This document shows positions 1 through 8,096 of a stretch of 25,848 bases of DNA, piece by piece; position 1 is the first letter of the stretch, and each line of letters opens with the position of its first letter. This DNA is from Christensenella sp. UBA7102. GTDB taxonomy: Bacteria; Bacillota; Clostridia; Christensenellales; UBA1750. The notes under the pieces are model-generated. The model did not search any database. It was not told the DNA's origin and saw nothing but the letters and a program-made list of their open reading frames with translations. The position numbers were made by a program, and so were the translations under genes. The stretch is from contig DKYK01000026.1 in the NCBI GenBank assembly GCA_002492415.1, positions 1-25,848 on the forward strand, in the 5' to 3' direction.

Positions 1-70
1 AAAACGATGGATGATTACGCGGTTTCATCTGTTCTAGAACCCCTTGCTGATGGAAAATCGCTTCCGATAC

Positions 71-170
71 AGAAGAATTTGCGTGCGGCGCAGCCGTGCG
101 CAAATTCTTCTGCAATTCGAAAAAGATGAGAACTCATCTTTTTCGAGTCTGTCGACTTTGTCGACAGACT
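71..170 (+). repeat. Three tandem perfect hairpins (intergenic structured repeat)
   Basis: Three hairpins follow each other with almost no spacer. Hairpin 1 (71-111) has a 19-bp stem and a GCA loop; its two non-Watson-Crick positions (84/98 and 85/97) are U-G and G-U wobbles only when read as plus-strand RNA. Hairpin 2 (117-146) is a 14-bp perfect stem closing on AA. Hairpin 3 (146-170) is an 11-bp perfect stem with a TTT loop and a GTCGAC core. A fourth hairpin, annotated separately as a terminator, starts at 172. No reading frame here looks coding. It could be a dispersed intergenic repeat, a structured 3' UTR of a gene left of the window, or an insertion near the 3' end of the sulfatase operon. 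The pairing is seen directly; the role is unknown. Confidence 0.75.
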
Positions 171-171
171 G

Positions 172-208
172 CGGGCCGCATCGCCATTCCGCGATGCGGC
201 CCGTTTTT
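172..208 (+). terminator. Rho-independent terminator (plus orientation)
   Basis: A perfect 13-bp GC-rich stem (172-184 with 191-203) encloses a six-base loop and is followed at once by TTTTT (204-208). The T-run lies on the plus-strand side, so it would stop a transcript arriving from the left of the window. Read from the minus strand (sulfatase operon) the stem has no T-run after it, so termination in that direction would be less efficient. Confidence 0.75.
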
Positions 209-235
209 CCCTCTTTCACAATGCGAGACGTCGCC

Positions 236-1708
236 CTACGCTTCCAACCCCAGCCGCGCATACTGCTCCTGCGGCGCGTCGTTTTCGCGCATCAGCTGCA
301 CCAGCAGCGCCGTCATGCGCGCCTTCACGGCTTCATCCTCGAGTGGATGCAGCTGCTGCGGGTCGCTTTCCAGGTCAAAGAGCAGGTCAGGGTAGGCAAA
401 GCCGCTGCGGTCGGCGGGCAGCTTCATCAGCGGATAGCCTGCCGTGAAGGAAAAGCCCGGGTGCAGCTGCGCGTCCTGCATTTCCTGCGCCGTAAACGCG
501 TGATCCATATGCTGCGGCATCAGCGTGTATTCGTACAGCGGCGCATTATCGGGCGAAGCGGGCGCCTTCATCAGCACATACCGGCCGTCGGTGACGCACA
601 CGTGCGCGCCGAACACGCCAAACAGCGCGCCTTGGCGCACCGGCGCGTCCTCCTGCAGTACCTTGCGCAGATCGCGCCCCTGCATGGTTTCGGGCACGGG
701 CAGGCCGAAGAAGCGCAGGATGGTCACGGGCAGGTCGATGGTCTGCACCAGCTGCCCGCACGCCTGACCCGCCGTCCCCAGCCGGGGATCCCAGAGAAAC
801 AGCGGCGTGTTGGCGATCTCGTTGTACTGGGGCATGTAGTTCTTGGCCCAATAGCCGTGCTCGGAGAGCAGGAAGCCGTGATCCGTGCAGACGATGAGCA
901 TGGTGTCCTTCCACAGGTTTTCCCGATCAAACTGATCCAGCACGCGGCCCAGCGAGTCGTCGCACATGCTCACCAGCGCGCGATACTGGTTGCGCAGGTG
1001 CTCGATCTGCTCCGGCGTTTCCGTCACCGGCGCATAGTCGGGCCAGTCGAATTGCGGGCCGTGGTAATCATCCGGGTAGAGCGCCTTGTATCGGTCATAT
1101 GAGAAATAGGGTTCGTGCGGGTCAAAGCACTCGATCTGCAAAAACCAGTTATCCGCATCCTTGTTGGTGCGCAGAAACTCCAATCCCGCGCTGAACGTCA
1201 TGTTCTGCGGGTGCATCGCCTCGTCCTTGGCAAAGTAACTGCGGTCCACCTCGTCGCGCTGGAAGCAGCGCTGCCGTCCCGGCTCTGTGAAGGGCTTGAG
1301 CAGTTCGGGCAGCGCAACGCCGTCCACCACGCCCTTCCATCGGTCGCCCTCCTGCCCGCGGAAACCCTCCCAGGTGGAGTACTTGGTGTGATAGGTAGCA
1401 CCGCCGTCTTCCCAATAGTGGGTATGGTCGCTGCACAGATGGCTGTGCACGCCCCCTTCGCGCAGGATGCGCGGCATGCTCTCGTCAAAGGGCTCGATCG
1501 GCCCCCAGGAGCGGTGCAGAAAATTGTAGCGCCCCGTGTGCATCTCCCGGCGCGCGGGCATGCAGGGCAGCGAGCCCGCATAACAGCGGTCAAAACGCAC
1601 GGAATGCTGCGCCAGCCGTGCAAAGTTGGGCGTATAGGTGTCGGTGCACCCGTAGGGCTCCAAAAACCTTCTGCACAGCGAATCGAACATCACCATCACG
1701 CAACGCAT
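236..1708 (-). CDS. Sulfatase family hydrolase (cytoplasmic, Cys-type)
   Basis: This 490-residue protein is an alkaline-phosphatase-superfamily sulfatase, predicted to hydrolyse a sulfate ester. The active-site motif C-x-P-x-R is seen as CMPAR at residues 49-53, followed by the usual HTGR. Cys49 would have to be converted to formylglycine, and no maturase gene is in the window. Metal-site elements are Asp9 near the N-terminus, FDPHEP at 195-200 and TDHGF at 275-279, with Lys289 downstream. There is no signal peptide, so it should act inside the cell on an imported substrate. The ATG at 1708 is chosen because AAGGAGA lies 8 nt upstream and the fold begins at residue 3; the frame stays open further upstream only as a shadow of the preceding gene. 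It is the last gene of a four-gene operon, 17 bp after the DUF1275 gene. Phosphodiesterase activity cannot be excluded from sequence alone. Confidence 0.92.
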   Translation of the reverse strand: MRCVMVMFDSLCRRFLEPYGCTDTYTPNFARLAQHSVRFDRCYAGSLPCMPARREMHTGRYNFLHRSWGPIEPFDESMPRILREGGVHSHLCSDHTHYWEDGGATYHTKYSTWEGFRGQEGDRWKGVVDGVALPELLKPFTEPGRQRCFQRDEVDRSYFAKDEAMHPQNMTFSAGLEFLRTNKDADNWFLQIECFDPHEPYFSYDRYKALYPDDYHGPQFDWPDYAPVTETPEQIEHLRNQYRALVSMCDDSLGRVLDQFDRENLWKDTMLIVCTDHGFLLSEHGYWAKNYMPQYNEIANTPLFLWDPRLGTAGQACGQLVQTIDLPVTILRFFGLPVPETMQGRDLRKVLQEDAPVRQGALFGVFGAHVCVTDGRYVLMKAPASPDNAPLYEYTLMPQHMDHAFTAQEMQDAQLHPGFSFTAGYPLMKLPADRSGFAYPDLLFDLESDPQQLHPLEDEAVKARMTALLVQLMRENDAPQEQYARLGLEA

Positions 1709-1725
1709 GGTTCTCTTCTCCTTTT

Positions 1726-2391
1726 TTATTCTGTTTCGCACTCTTTGTCGCGCAGCAGCGCGCCGGCCAGCAGCAGCAGGCCCGCGGGGAACAACGCCGC
1801 AACCTCCCAAAACGCCCGCGTCAACAGCGCGCCCACCCCCGCCCCCGCCACAAAACAGCCGATCACCGCGAAGTACCGCCCGCCTGCGCGCAGGCTCTCC
1901 CCGTCGCGCGTAGCGAGGCCTTTCCACAGCGCTTCGGTGCCGGAGCGCAGGTTGCCCGTGCACATGGTGGTGGCGTAGGGCTGCCCGCACAGGCTGCGGA
2001 AGGCGCTGACCTGCATGGCGCAGGCAAAGGACACGCCTGCGTTGACCGCGTCGTTCCAACTCTGCGGCGCAAAGACGGAAGCGGCCAGCAACGCCGCCTC
2101 CCCAATGAGCACCGCCTGCCGCCAGCCCACGGGCCGCAGCCGCCTGTGCGCCGCGCGCAGCGCCTGGCACGCCAGCACGCCCAGCACAAAGGCCAGCACC
2201 GGCGCAAGGTAGTGCAGCGCGCGCAGGTCGCCCGCAAAGGCGCGCACGCCCAGCAGCACGAGGTTGCCCGTCTGCGCGTTGGCAAACACACCGCCTCGGG
2301 CAATGTAGGTATACGCATCCAGAAACCCGCCGGCAGCCGCGAGCACCAGGCCCAGCGCAAGGCCGTCGGCGGGATGATTCCGCTCCGCCAT
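1726..2391 (-). CDS. YoaK/DUF1275 family membrane protein
   Basis: A 221-residue hydrophobic protein of the DUF1275 (YoaK) family. The hallmark is the segment at about residues 20-48, with GGFLDAYTYI followed by FANAQTGNLVLLG. The rest reads as about six membrane helices joined by short Arg-rich loops, and the length is typical. The biochemical role of the family is not established, although a transport-like function is often assumed. The ATG at 2391 lies 6 bp after the stop of the serine hydrolase gene and is preceded by GGAGTAAGG, so translation is probably coupled. It sits between the serine hydrolase and the sulfatase in one operon, which would fit a membrane partner for the same substrate, but that is inference only. 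Confidence 0.88.
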   Translation of the reverse strand: MAERNHPADGLALGLVLAAAGGFLDAYTYIARGGVFANAQTGNLVLLGVRAFAGDLRALHYLAPVLAFVLGVLACQALRAAHRRLRPVGWRQAVLIGEAALLAASVFAPQSWNDAVNAGVSFACAMQVSAFRSLCGQPYATTMCTGNLRSGTEALWKGLATRDGESLRAGGRYFAVIGCFVAGAGVGALLTRAFWEVAALFPAGLLLLAGALLRDKECETE

Positions 2392-2397
2392 CGCGCC

Positions 2398-3570
2398 TTA
2401 CTCCAGCGCAGCGTAGGCGATGGAACGGAATCTGCGCGTGTAATCGATAGTGCCCGAATCCAGCCGCTGGATCATGAACAGCAGCACCAGATCATCTGCG
2501 GGATCCACCGCAAAATAGGTGCCCAACCAGCCGTCCCAGCCAAACTCTCCCTGGGCCGCCAGCGAGGGCGCCGCGCCCTCCTGCGTCACCACGCGCATAA
2601 AGTTGCCGTAGCCGTGACCGCGCAGCGAGTCCCACAGCATGGTGTCCTGCTGCGCGGGGGTGAGCTGGTTGCTGGCCATGTAGCGCACCGTGCGCGGCGA
2701 CAGGATGCGCACGCCGTCAAGCTGTCCGCCGTTTGCCAGCATCTGCGCAAAGCGCGCGTAGTCGTCAATGGTGGAAAGCAGCCCCGCGCCGCCCGACTGG
2801 AACGCGGGTTCGCGGTCGTAGTCGGGGAACAGACAAAGATGCGCGCCGCCCCAGCGCGTCAGACCCTCGGGCCCTACGCGGTAGGCCGCGGCAAAGCGCT
2901 CCGCCTTGGAGGAGGGCAGCGCAAAGCCGGTATCCTTCATGCCCAGCGGCTCGAAAATCTCCTCGCGCAGGAAGTCGCCAAAGCGCATACCCGAAGCCAC
3001 CTCGATCACCGCGCCCATCACGTCCGCCGAAACGCCGTAGAGCCACTTCTGTCCCGGGCGGAAGGCCAGCGGCATGCGGCCCATGCGGTTGGCAAAGTCC
3101 ACGGTGCCCGTCTCGCGGCCCTCCTCCTGGCCCTTTGCCACCTCGTCCCACAGCTCCTGCATGCGTATTTCGGCGTAGCCGCTCGTGCCGCCGTAGGGCA
3201 GGCCGCTGGTCATGCCCAGCAGATCCTTGAGCGCCACGGGCACGTCGCAGGGCTTGACGCCGTCCTCCGTGCAGTAGTAAGGATCCCGGAATCCAGGCAG
3301 GTATTTTTCCACCGGATCGAGCAGGTCGATCACGCCGCGCTCCACCAGAATCATCGCCGCAGCCGCCGTCACGGGCTTGGACATGGAGAACAGGCGGAAA
3401 ATCACATCGCGCCGCATGGGTCTGCCCGCCTCTCTGTCCGCATACCCCGCCTGGCCGTAATACTGTTCCTTTCCGCCCTGGAGCACCAGCGCGTTGACGC
3501 CGGCGGCCTTCTTCTTTTCCACCATTTCATTCAGCAGCCCGTCGATGCGGGCCAGTCTCTGCTTGTCCAT
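2398..3570 (-). CDS. Beta-lactamase-fold serine hydrolase (class C / esterase-like)
   Basis: This 390-residue protein belongs to the beta-lactamase-related serine hydrolase family (Pfam Beta-lactamase; class C/DD-peptidase/esterase fold). The nucleophile motif SxxK is SMSK at residues 62-65. A catalytic Tyr is expected at Tyr178 in the segment WLYGVS, and a GWLGT segment near the C-terminus stands where the third motif lies in this family. There is no signal peptide or lipobox, so it is probably a cytoplasmic esterase or amidase rather than a secreted beta-lactamase or cell-wall enzyme. The start ATG has AAAGGGAG 7 nt upstream. It follows the dehydratase gene by 15 bp and precedes the DUF1275 gene by 6 bp. 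The substrate cannot be deduced. Confidence 0.9.
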   Translation of the reverse strand: MDKQRLARIDGLLNEMVEKKKAAGVNALVLQGGKEQYYGQAGYADREAGRPMRRDVIFRLFSMSKPVTAAAAMILVERGVIDLLDPVEKYLPGFRDPYYCTEDGVKPCDVPVALKDLLGMTSGLPYGGTSGYAEIRMQELWDEVAKGQEEGRETGTVDFANRMGRMPLAFRPGQKWLYGVSADVMGAVIEVASGMRFGDFLREEIFEPLGMKDTGFALPSSKAERFAAAYRVGPEGLTRWGGAHLCLFPDYDREPAFQSGGAGLLSTIDDYARFAQMLANGGQLDGVRILSPRTVRYMASNQLTPAQQDTMLWDSLRGHGYGNFMRVVTQEGAAPSLAAQGEFGWDGWLGTYFAVDPADDLVLLFMIQRLDSGTIDYTRRFRSIAYAALE

Positions 3571-3585
3571 TGCAATACTCCCTTT

Positions 3586-5322
3586 CTATTTGGTCTTCTC
3601 TGCGTCCGTCAGCATCATGCCGCCCTTCATGGGGGATGCGGCTAGACGGGTGAACACGCCCAGCGCGCCCTGCGCAGTGCGCGGGGGACGGGGCTGCCAT
3701 TTCGCGCGGCGTTCGGCGAGTATCTTTTCCATCTCTTCCTCCGAAACGCGTTCACCTTTTACGCCTACGATCTCCAGTTTCCGCGCCGGCACGTCGATCA
3801 GGATCAGGTCGCCCTCCTCCACCAGCGCGATGGGCCCGCCCTGCGCGGCCTCGGGAGACACGTGCCCGATGGCCGGCCCCTTGCTCGCGCCCGAGAATCG
3901 CCCGTCGGTAATCAGCGCGATGGACGCGGACAGCTCCGGGTCGGAGGAGATGGCCTCGGTAGTATAGAACATCTCGGGCATGCCGCTGCCCTTGGGGCCC
4001 TCGTAGCGGATGAACACCGCGTCGCCCGGGCGGATCTTGTGCGTAAGAATGGCGTCGATGGCGTCCTCCTCGCAGTCAAAGGGCCGCGCGGTGAGCAGCG
4101 CACGATGCATCTGCCTGGGAACGGCGCTGTGCTTGATGACCGCGCCCTCGGGGGCGAGGTTTCCGCGCAGCACCGCGATGGTGCCGTCCCGACCGATGGG
4201 CGCGCTGAAGCTGCGGATGATATCGGTGCGCTTGCAGCCCGTCTTGGCCAGATACTCGTCGCACTTTTCGTAGTATCCGCTGCTCTTGAGCTCCTCAAGG
4301 TTTTCGCCCAGCGTCTTGCCGGTGACGGTCATAGAGTCCAGGTGCAGATGGGCGCGAATCTCCTCCATCACGCGCGGCACGCCGCCCGCGTAGTAGAAGT
4401 ACTGCGCCGGCCAGCGCCCCGCCGGGCGGATGTCCAGCAGATAATGCGCGCCGCGGTGCATCCGGTCGAACGTGTCGGCGTCCAGCTCGATGCCGAACTC
4501 GTGCGCGATGGCAGGGATGTGCATCAGCGCGTTTGTGGAGCCGGAGATGGCCGCGTGCACCATGATGGCGTTCTCAAAGCTGTCCATGGTCACCATGTCC
4601 CGCGGGCGCAGGTCGCGCCTGGCCAGCTCCATCGCCTGCCGGCCCGCCCGCAGCGCCGCGCCCCGCAGGTCCTGGCACATCGCGGGCAGCAGCGCGGTGC
4701 CGGGCAGCATCAGCCCCAGCGCCTCGGCCATGATCTGCATGGTGGAAGCGGTGCCCATGAAGGAGCACGCGCCGCAGGAGGGGCAGGCGTTGTGCTTATA
4801 GTAATCCAACTGCTCCTGCGTGATCTCGCCGCGCGCGCACATGGCCGAGTACATGCCGATCTGCTCCAGCGTCAGCAGATTGGGGCCCGCGTCCATCACG
4901 CCGCCGGTGACCATCACGGTGGGCAGGTTGGTGCGGCCGATGGCCATCAGGTGCGCGGGCACGGCCTTGTCGCAGGAGGCGATGAACACGCCCGCGTCAA
5001 AGGTGGTTGCGCGCTCGTGGATCTCGATCAGGTTGCAGATCATGTCGCGCGAGGCCAGCGAATAGTTGATGCCGTCGTGCCCCTGCGCCATGCCGTCGCA
5101 GATGTCGGTGGCAAAGTAGCGCGCCGCGCGCCCGCCCGCCTGTCGGACGCCTTCGCAGGCCAAATCCACAAATTCCAGCAGATGCGCGGATCCCGGATGG
5201 CTGTCGCCGAATGTGGATTCCACCAGAATCTGCGGCTTGCCCAGGTCCTCGACCGACCAGCCCATGCCAATGCGCAGCGGGTCCATCTCCGGCGCGAGCC
5301 GGCGCACGTCCTGACTTCTCAT
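3586..5322 (-). CDS. IlvD/Edd family dehydratase (dihydroxy-acid or sugar-acid dehydratase)
   Basis: A 578-residue iron-sulfur dehydratase of the IlvD/Edd family. Members remove water from 2,3-dihydroxy acids, either in branched-chain amino acid synthesis or in breakdown of aldonic acids. Cluster ligands are visible in SCDK (Cys117) and CPSCGAC (Cys180, Cys183, Cys186). The C-terminal TDGRFSG...GHVSPEAA block is intact. Where [2Fe-2S] members carry a first Cys, this protein has HPGSAHL (residues 42-48), more like E. coli IlvD, which holds an oxygen-sensitive [4Fe-4S] cluster. The ATG at 5322 has GGGGGAG about 7 nt upstream; an in-frame ATG 15 codons earlier lacks a good site. No other ilv or leu gene is nearby. 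It is first in an operon with a hydrolase, DUF1275 and a sulfatase, so a sugar-acid substrate is at least as likely as valine/isoleucine synthesis. Confidence 0.93.
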   Translation of the reverse strand: MRSQDVRRLAPEMDPLRIGMGWSVEDLGKPQILVESTFGDSHPGSAHLLEFVDLACEGVRQAGGRAARYFATDICDGMAQGHDGINYSLASRDMICNLIEIHERATTFDAGVFIASCDKAVPAHLMAIGRTNLPTVMVTGGVMDAGPNLLTLEQIGMYSAMCARGEITQEQLDYYKHNACPSCGACSFMGTASTMQIMAEALGLMLPGTALLPAMCQDLRGAALRAGRQAMELARRDLRPRDMVTMDSFENAIMVHAAISGSTNALMHIPAIAHEFGIELDADTFDRMHRGAHYLLDIRPAGRWPAQYFYYAGGVPRVMEEIRAHLHLDSMTVTGKTLGENLEELKSSGYYEKCDEYLAKTGCKRTDIIRSFSAPIGRDGTIAVLRGNLAPEGAVIKHSAVPRQMHRALLTARPFDCEEDAIDAILTHKIRPGDAVFIRYEGPKGSGMPEMFYTTEAISSDPELSASIALITDGRFSGASKGPAIGHVSPEAAQGGPIALVEEGDLILIDVPARKLEIVGVKGERVSEEEMEKILAERRAKWQPRPPRTAQGALGVFTRLAASPMKGGMMLTDAEKTK

Positions 5323-5378
5323 ATTGCAACTCCCCCGTTTCGTGTGCTCTATGGCTGTGAAACACAACAGAATTCTAC

Positions 5379-5407
5379 TTGCATCTTAACACAAAAGGGC
5401 GCACAAT
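5379..5407 (+). promoter_or_regulatory. Candidate promoter for the MATE gene
   Basis: TTGCAT (5379-5384) and CACAAT (5402-5407) are separated by 17 bp, and the second box lies 44 bp before the MATE start. The -35 box is a fair match and the -10 box matches TATAAT at four of six positions. It lies in the only non-coding gap between two divergent genes, so a promoter is expected somewhere here; this exact site is tentative. Confidence 0.35.
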
Positions 5408-5451
5408 AGAAGCTGCTTTTGCACTTTTCTTACAAAGGACGGTACACACCC

Positions 5452-6783
5452 ATGCTATTTTCTAAAGAAGACCTGCGCAGGCTCATCGTGCCGCTGATTA
5501 TCGAGCAGCTGCTGGCCGTGACCATCGGCATGGCGGATACCATGATGGTCTCCAACGTAGGCGAAGCGGCGGTCTCGGGCATATCGCTGGTGGACAGCGT
5601 GAACATACTGCTCATCCAGGTGTTTTCCGCGATGGCGACGGGCGGCGCGGTGGTCTGCTCTCAGTATCTGGGCCGCCAGGAGCGCGAAAACGCCTGCGCG
5701 GCGGCAAAGCAGCTGATCTACACCAGCGCCTTCATCGCCCTTGCCGTGGCCGCGATCGCCATTGTCGGTGGAAAGGCGCTGCTCTCGCTGATCTTCGGCG
5801 CGGTGGAGGCCGACGTCATGGCCAACGCGCGCACCTACTTCTGGCTCTCGGCGCTGTCCTATCCCTTCCTGGCGGTGTATAATGCCGGCGCCGCGCTGTT
5901 CCGCTCCATGTCCAATTCCAAGATCTCCATGAAGATTTCCATACTCATCAACATCATCAACGTGCTGGGCAACGCGGTGCTCATCTATGGCTTCCACATG
6001 GGCGTTGCGGGCGCGGGCATCGCATCGCTCGTCTCCCGCGCCACCGCCGCGGTGATCGTCATCGCGCTGCTGCGCAGCCAGCATAACCTGATCTACGTCG
6101 AAAAGCTGCTCTCCTACCGCTTTGACTGGGGCATGGTCAAGTCTATCCTCTACATCGGCGTGCCCAACGGCCTGGAAAACAGCATGTTCCAGGTGGGCAA
6201 GGTGCTCGTCTCCTCGCTGATTGCAATGTTTGGCACCTACGCCATCACCGCCAACGCCATCGCCAGCAACCTTGCACAGTTTGAGTGCATTCCCGGCTCC
6301 GCCCTGGGCCTTGCGATGATCACGGTCATCGGCCGGTGCGTGGGCGCGCAGGACTACGAGCAGGCGCGCCAGTACGCCAAAAAGCTGATGAAGCTGACCT
6401 ACCTGTGCATGACGGGCGTGTGCATCCTCATCATGGCGCTGAGCTACCCGGTGGCCCTGCTGTACAATCCCTCTCCCGAGGCGCTGGAGCTGACCATCTG
6501 GCTGGCCTTCTATCACAGCATCTGCGGCATCTTCATCTGGCCCGCCTCCTTTGCGCTGCCAAACATACTGCGCGCCGCAGGCGACGTCAGGTTCACCATG
6601 ACCGTCTCCATCATCTCCATGTGGCTGTGCCGCATCCTCTTCTCCTACGTGCTGGCGCTTTGGCTGGGGCTGGAGCTCAAGGGTGTGTGGATCGCCATGA
6701 CGCTGGACTGGCTGGTGCGCGCCGTCTGCTTCGCCTGGCGCTTCTTCTCCGGCCGCTGGGAGCAAAAACAGCTTCTCTCCTAG
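5452..6783 (+). CDS. MATE family multidrug/metabolite efflux transporter
   Basis: A 443-residue polytopic membrane protein of the MATE family, which exports organic compounds in exchange for Na+ or H+. It shows the typical N-terminal pattern (P-L-I-I-E-Q-L-L, then ADTMMVSNVGE and a Gly/Ala-rich helix 2), about twelve predicted helices in two similar halves, and a length normal for the family. The ATG at 5452 is preferred; AAAGGACGG lies about 10 nt upstream. A TTG at 5419 in the same frame would add eleven polar residues not seen in the family. It is transcribed divergently from the dehydratase operon and ends before a hairpin shared with the convergent methyltransferase gene. The substrate is unknown. 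Confidence 0.95.
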   Translation: MLFSKEDLRRLIVPLIIEQLLAVTIGMADTMMVSNVGEAAVSGISLVDSVNILLIQVFSAMATGGAVVCSQYLGRQERENACAAAKQLIYTSAFIALAVAAIAIVGGKALLSLIFGAVEADVMANARTYFWLSALSYPFLAVYNAGAALFRSMSNSKISMKISILINIINVLGNAVLIYGFHMGVAGAGIASLVSRATAAVIVIALLRSQHNLIYVEKLLSYRFDWGMVKSILYIGVPNGLENSMFQVGKVLVSSLIAMFGTYAITANAIASNLAQFECIPGSALGLAMITVIGRCVGAQDYEQARQYAKKLMKLTYLCMTGVCILIMALSYPVALLYNPSPEALELTIWLAFYHSICGIFIWPASFALPNILRAAGDVRFTMTVSIISMWLCRILFSYVLALWLGLELKGVWIAMTLDWLVRAVCFAWRFFSGRWEQKQLLS

Positions 6784-6818
6784 CTCTTCCAAAACCCGGC
6801 TTTCGCCTGGGAAATCAG

Positions 6819-6863
6819 AGCCCCCTGAGGCCCTCCCCATTCGCGGGAAGACTTCAGGGGGCT
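6819..6863. terminator. Hairpin between convergent genes, probable terminator
   Basis: AGCCCCCTGA (6819-6828) pairs perfectly with TCAGGGGGCT (6854-6863), extended inward by two more pairs, leaving a loop of about 20 bases. It lies 35 bp after the MATE stop and 18 bp beyond the stop of the convergent RNA methyltransferase gene. No clear T-run follows on either strand, so it may terminate weakly or mainly protect 3' ends. Confidence 0.5.
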
Positions 6864-6881
6864 GTTCTGACAACCGGCGCT

Positions 6882-8075
6882 CTATTTCTTCGCCCTCTCT
6901 CCCCGATCCTTTGCGGGCCGTCTCTCCTTGGCCAGGCGGTCGGAAGTGGGGATGTAGGTGAGAATTTCGCACTCAATGCGGCCGTTAAAGACACGGCGCT
7001 TCTTGGTGCAGCGGCGGCCGTACACCTTTTCAAAGTCGCGATCGGAGGAGATGGCGGTCAGCGTCCAGTCGTCGTGACCGCGCATCAGTGCGGATAAGTC
7101 GCGGCAGACGGCCTCGGCGCTCTTCTTATCGCCCAGGCGCTCGCCGTAAGGGGGATTGGTGACGACCGCGCCGCGCGGCTCTGTCAGCTGCGCACGGCTT
7201 ACGGGCTTGCATTCCAGGCGGATGAAGTCGTTCAGTCCCGCCTGCGCCCGGTGCGCCGCGGCAAGGCGCAGCACGCGCTCGTCCATATCGCTGCCGGAAA
7301 TGTCCACGGCGCGCTCCTTCTTCGCGGTCTCAAAGCGGGTGCGGGCTTCGCTGCGCAGGGAAGCGAGCGCATCCCCGTCCACGCCAGTCCACCTTTCCAT
7401 GTCAAAGGCGCGGGTCAGGCCGGGAGCGCGGTCCAGCGCGATCATTGCGGCCTCAATGGGCAGCGTGCCCGAGCCGCACAGCGGGTCGTACAGCGGCAGC
7501 CAGGGCCTCCAGGGCGAAGTGATGAGCATGGCGGCGGCCAGCGTCTCGCGCAGGGGCGCTTCGGCATTGAGCGTGCGATAGCCGCGGCGGGACAGTCCGG
7601 CTCCCGAGGTATCCACCGTCACGGCGGCCTCGTCCTGGTGCAGGTGCACGTCAATGTGGTAGCGTGCGCCGTCCTCGGGCAGCCAGTTCAGGGAATACGC
7701 GGCCTTCATGCGCTCGACGATGGCCTTCTTGGAGATGGACTGCACATCGGGCACGGACATCAGCTTGGACCGGGCGCACTTGCCGGTGACGTACACCTGC
7801 GCGTCGCGGGGCAGCAGCTCCTCCCAGGGCAGCGCCTTGACGCGCTCGAACAGCTCCTCAAAGCTTAGCGCCTTGAACCTGCCAAAGTAGATCAGCACGC
7901 GGTCGGCGGTGCGCAGCCAGAGGTTGGCGCGGAACGCGTCGGTCAGCGTTCCTTCAAAGGTCGCGCCACCATGGAAGCCCTTTGCGTTTTCGTAGCCCAG
8001 TCGCTTGAGCTCGCCCGCGACCACGCCCTCCAGTCCGAAAGCCGCCGTCGCGCCCAGTTGATATGTCTTGTTCAT
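6882..8075 (-). CDS. THUMP-domain class I SAM-dependent RNA methyltransferase (RlmL/YpsC-like)
   Basis: This 397-residue protein is predicted to methylate a guanine N2 in 23S rRNA, as in the RlmL N-terminal half and B. subtilis YpsC. The N-terminal THUMP-containing RNA-binding region spans about residues 1-150. It is followed by a Rossmann methyltransferase domain with the SAM-binding motif DPLCGSGT (197-204) and the catalytic NPPYG (307-311) typical of base N-methyltransferases. The C-terminal tail is short and Lys/Arg-rich. It lacks the second (RlmK) half of the E. coli fusion, as expected for Gram-positives. The ATG at 8075 has AAAAGG about 7 nt upstream. It is the last gene of a five-gene minus-strand operon, 21 bp after the HD-domain gene. 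The exact target base is inferred from family only. Confidence 0.93.
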   Translation of the reverse strand: MNKTYQLGATAAFGLEGVVAGELKRLGYENAKGFHGGATFEGTLTDAFRANLWLRTADRVLIYFGRFKALSFEELFERVKALPWEELLPRDAQVYVTGKCARSKLMSVPDVQSISKKAIVERMKAAYSLNWLPEDGARYHIDVHLHQDEAAVTVDTSGAGLSRRGYRTLNAEAPLRETLAAAMLITSPWRPWLPLYDPLCGSGTLPIEAAMIALDRAPGLTRAFDMERWTGVDGDALASLRSEARTRFETAKKERAVDISGSDMDERVLRLAAAHRAQAGLNDFIRLECKPVSRAQLTEPRGAVVTNPPYGERLGDKKSAEAVCRDLSALMRGHDDWTLTAISSDRDFEKVYGRRCTKKRRVFNGRIECEILTYIPTSDRLAKERRPAKDRGERAKK

Positions 8076-8096
8076 GCCTGCACCTTTTCTCTATTG

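Noticed and set aside
31..40. Perfect 10-bp palindrome GTTCTAGAAC
   Set aside because: It is short, single-copy in the window and not placed at a promoter; chance cannot be excluded and it does not match the Bacillus SOS box.
1618..3645. Long open frame on the plus strand (about 675 codons) opposite the serine hydrolase, DUF1275 and sulfatase genes
   Set aside because: It is antisense to three genes with clear family motifs, has a Arg/His/Gln/Ala-rich composition typical of GC-rich shadow frames, and shows no domain.
5455..6972. Long open frame on the minus strand (about 505 codons) opposite the MATE gene
   Set aside because: Its composition is dominated by His, Asp, Gly and Arg with no motif, while the plus strand encodes an obvious membrane transporter.
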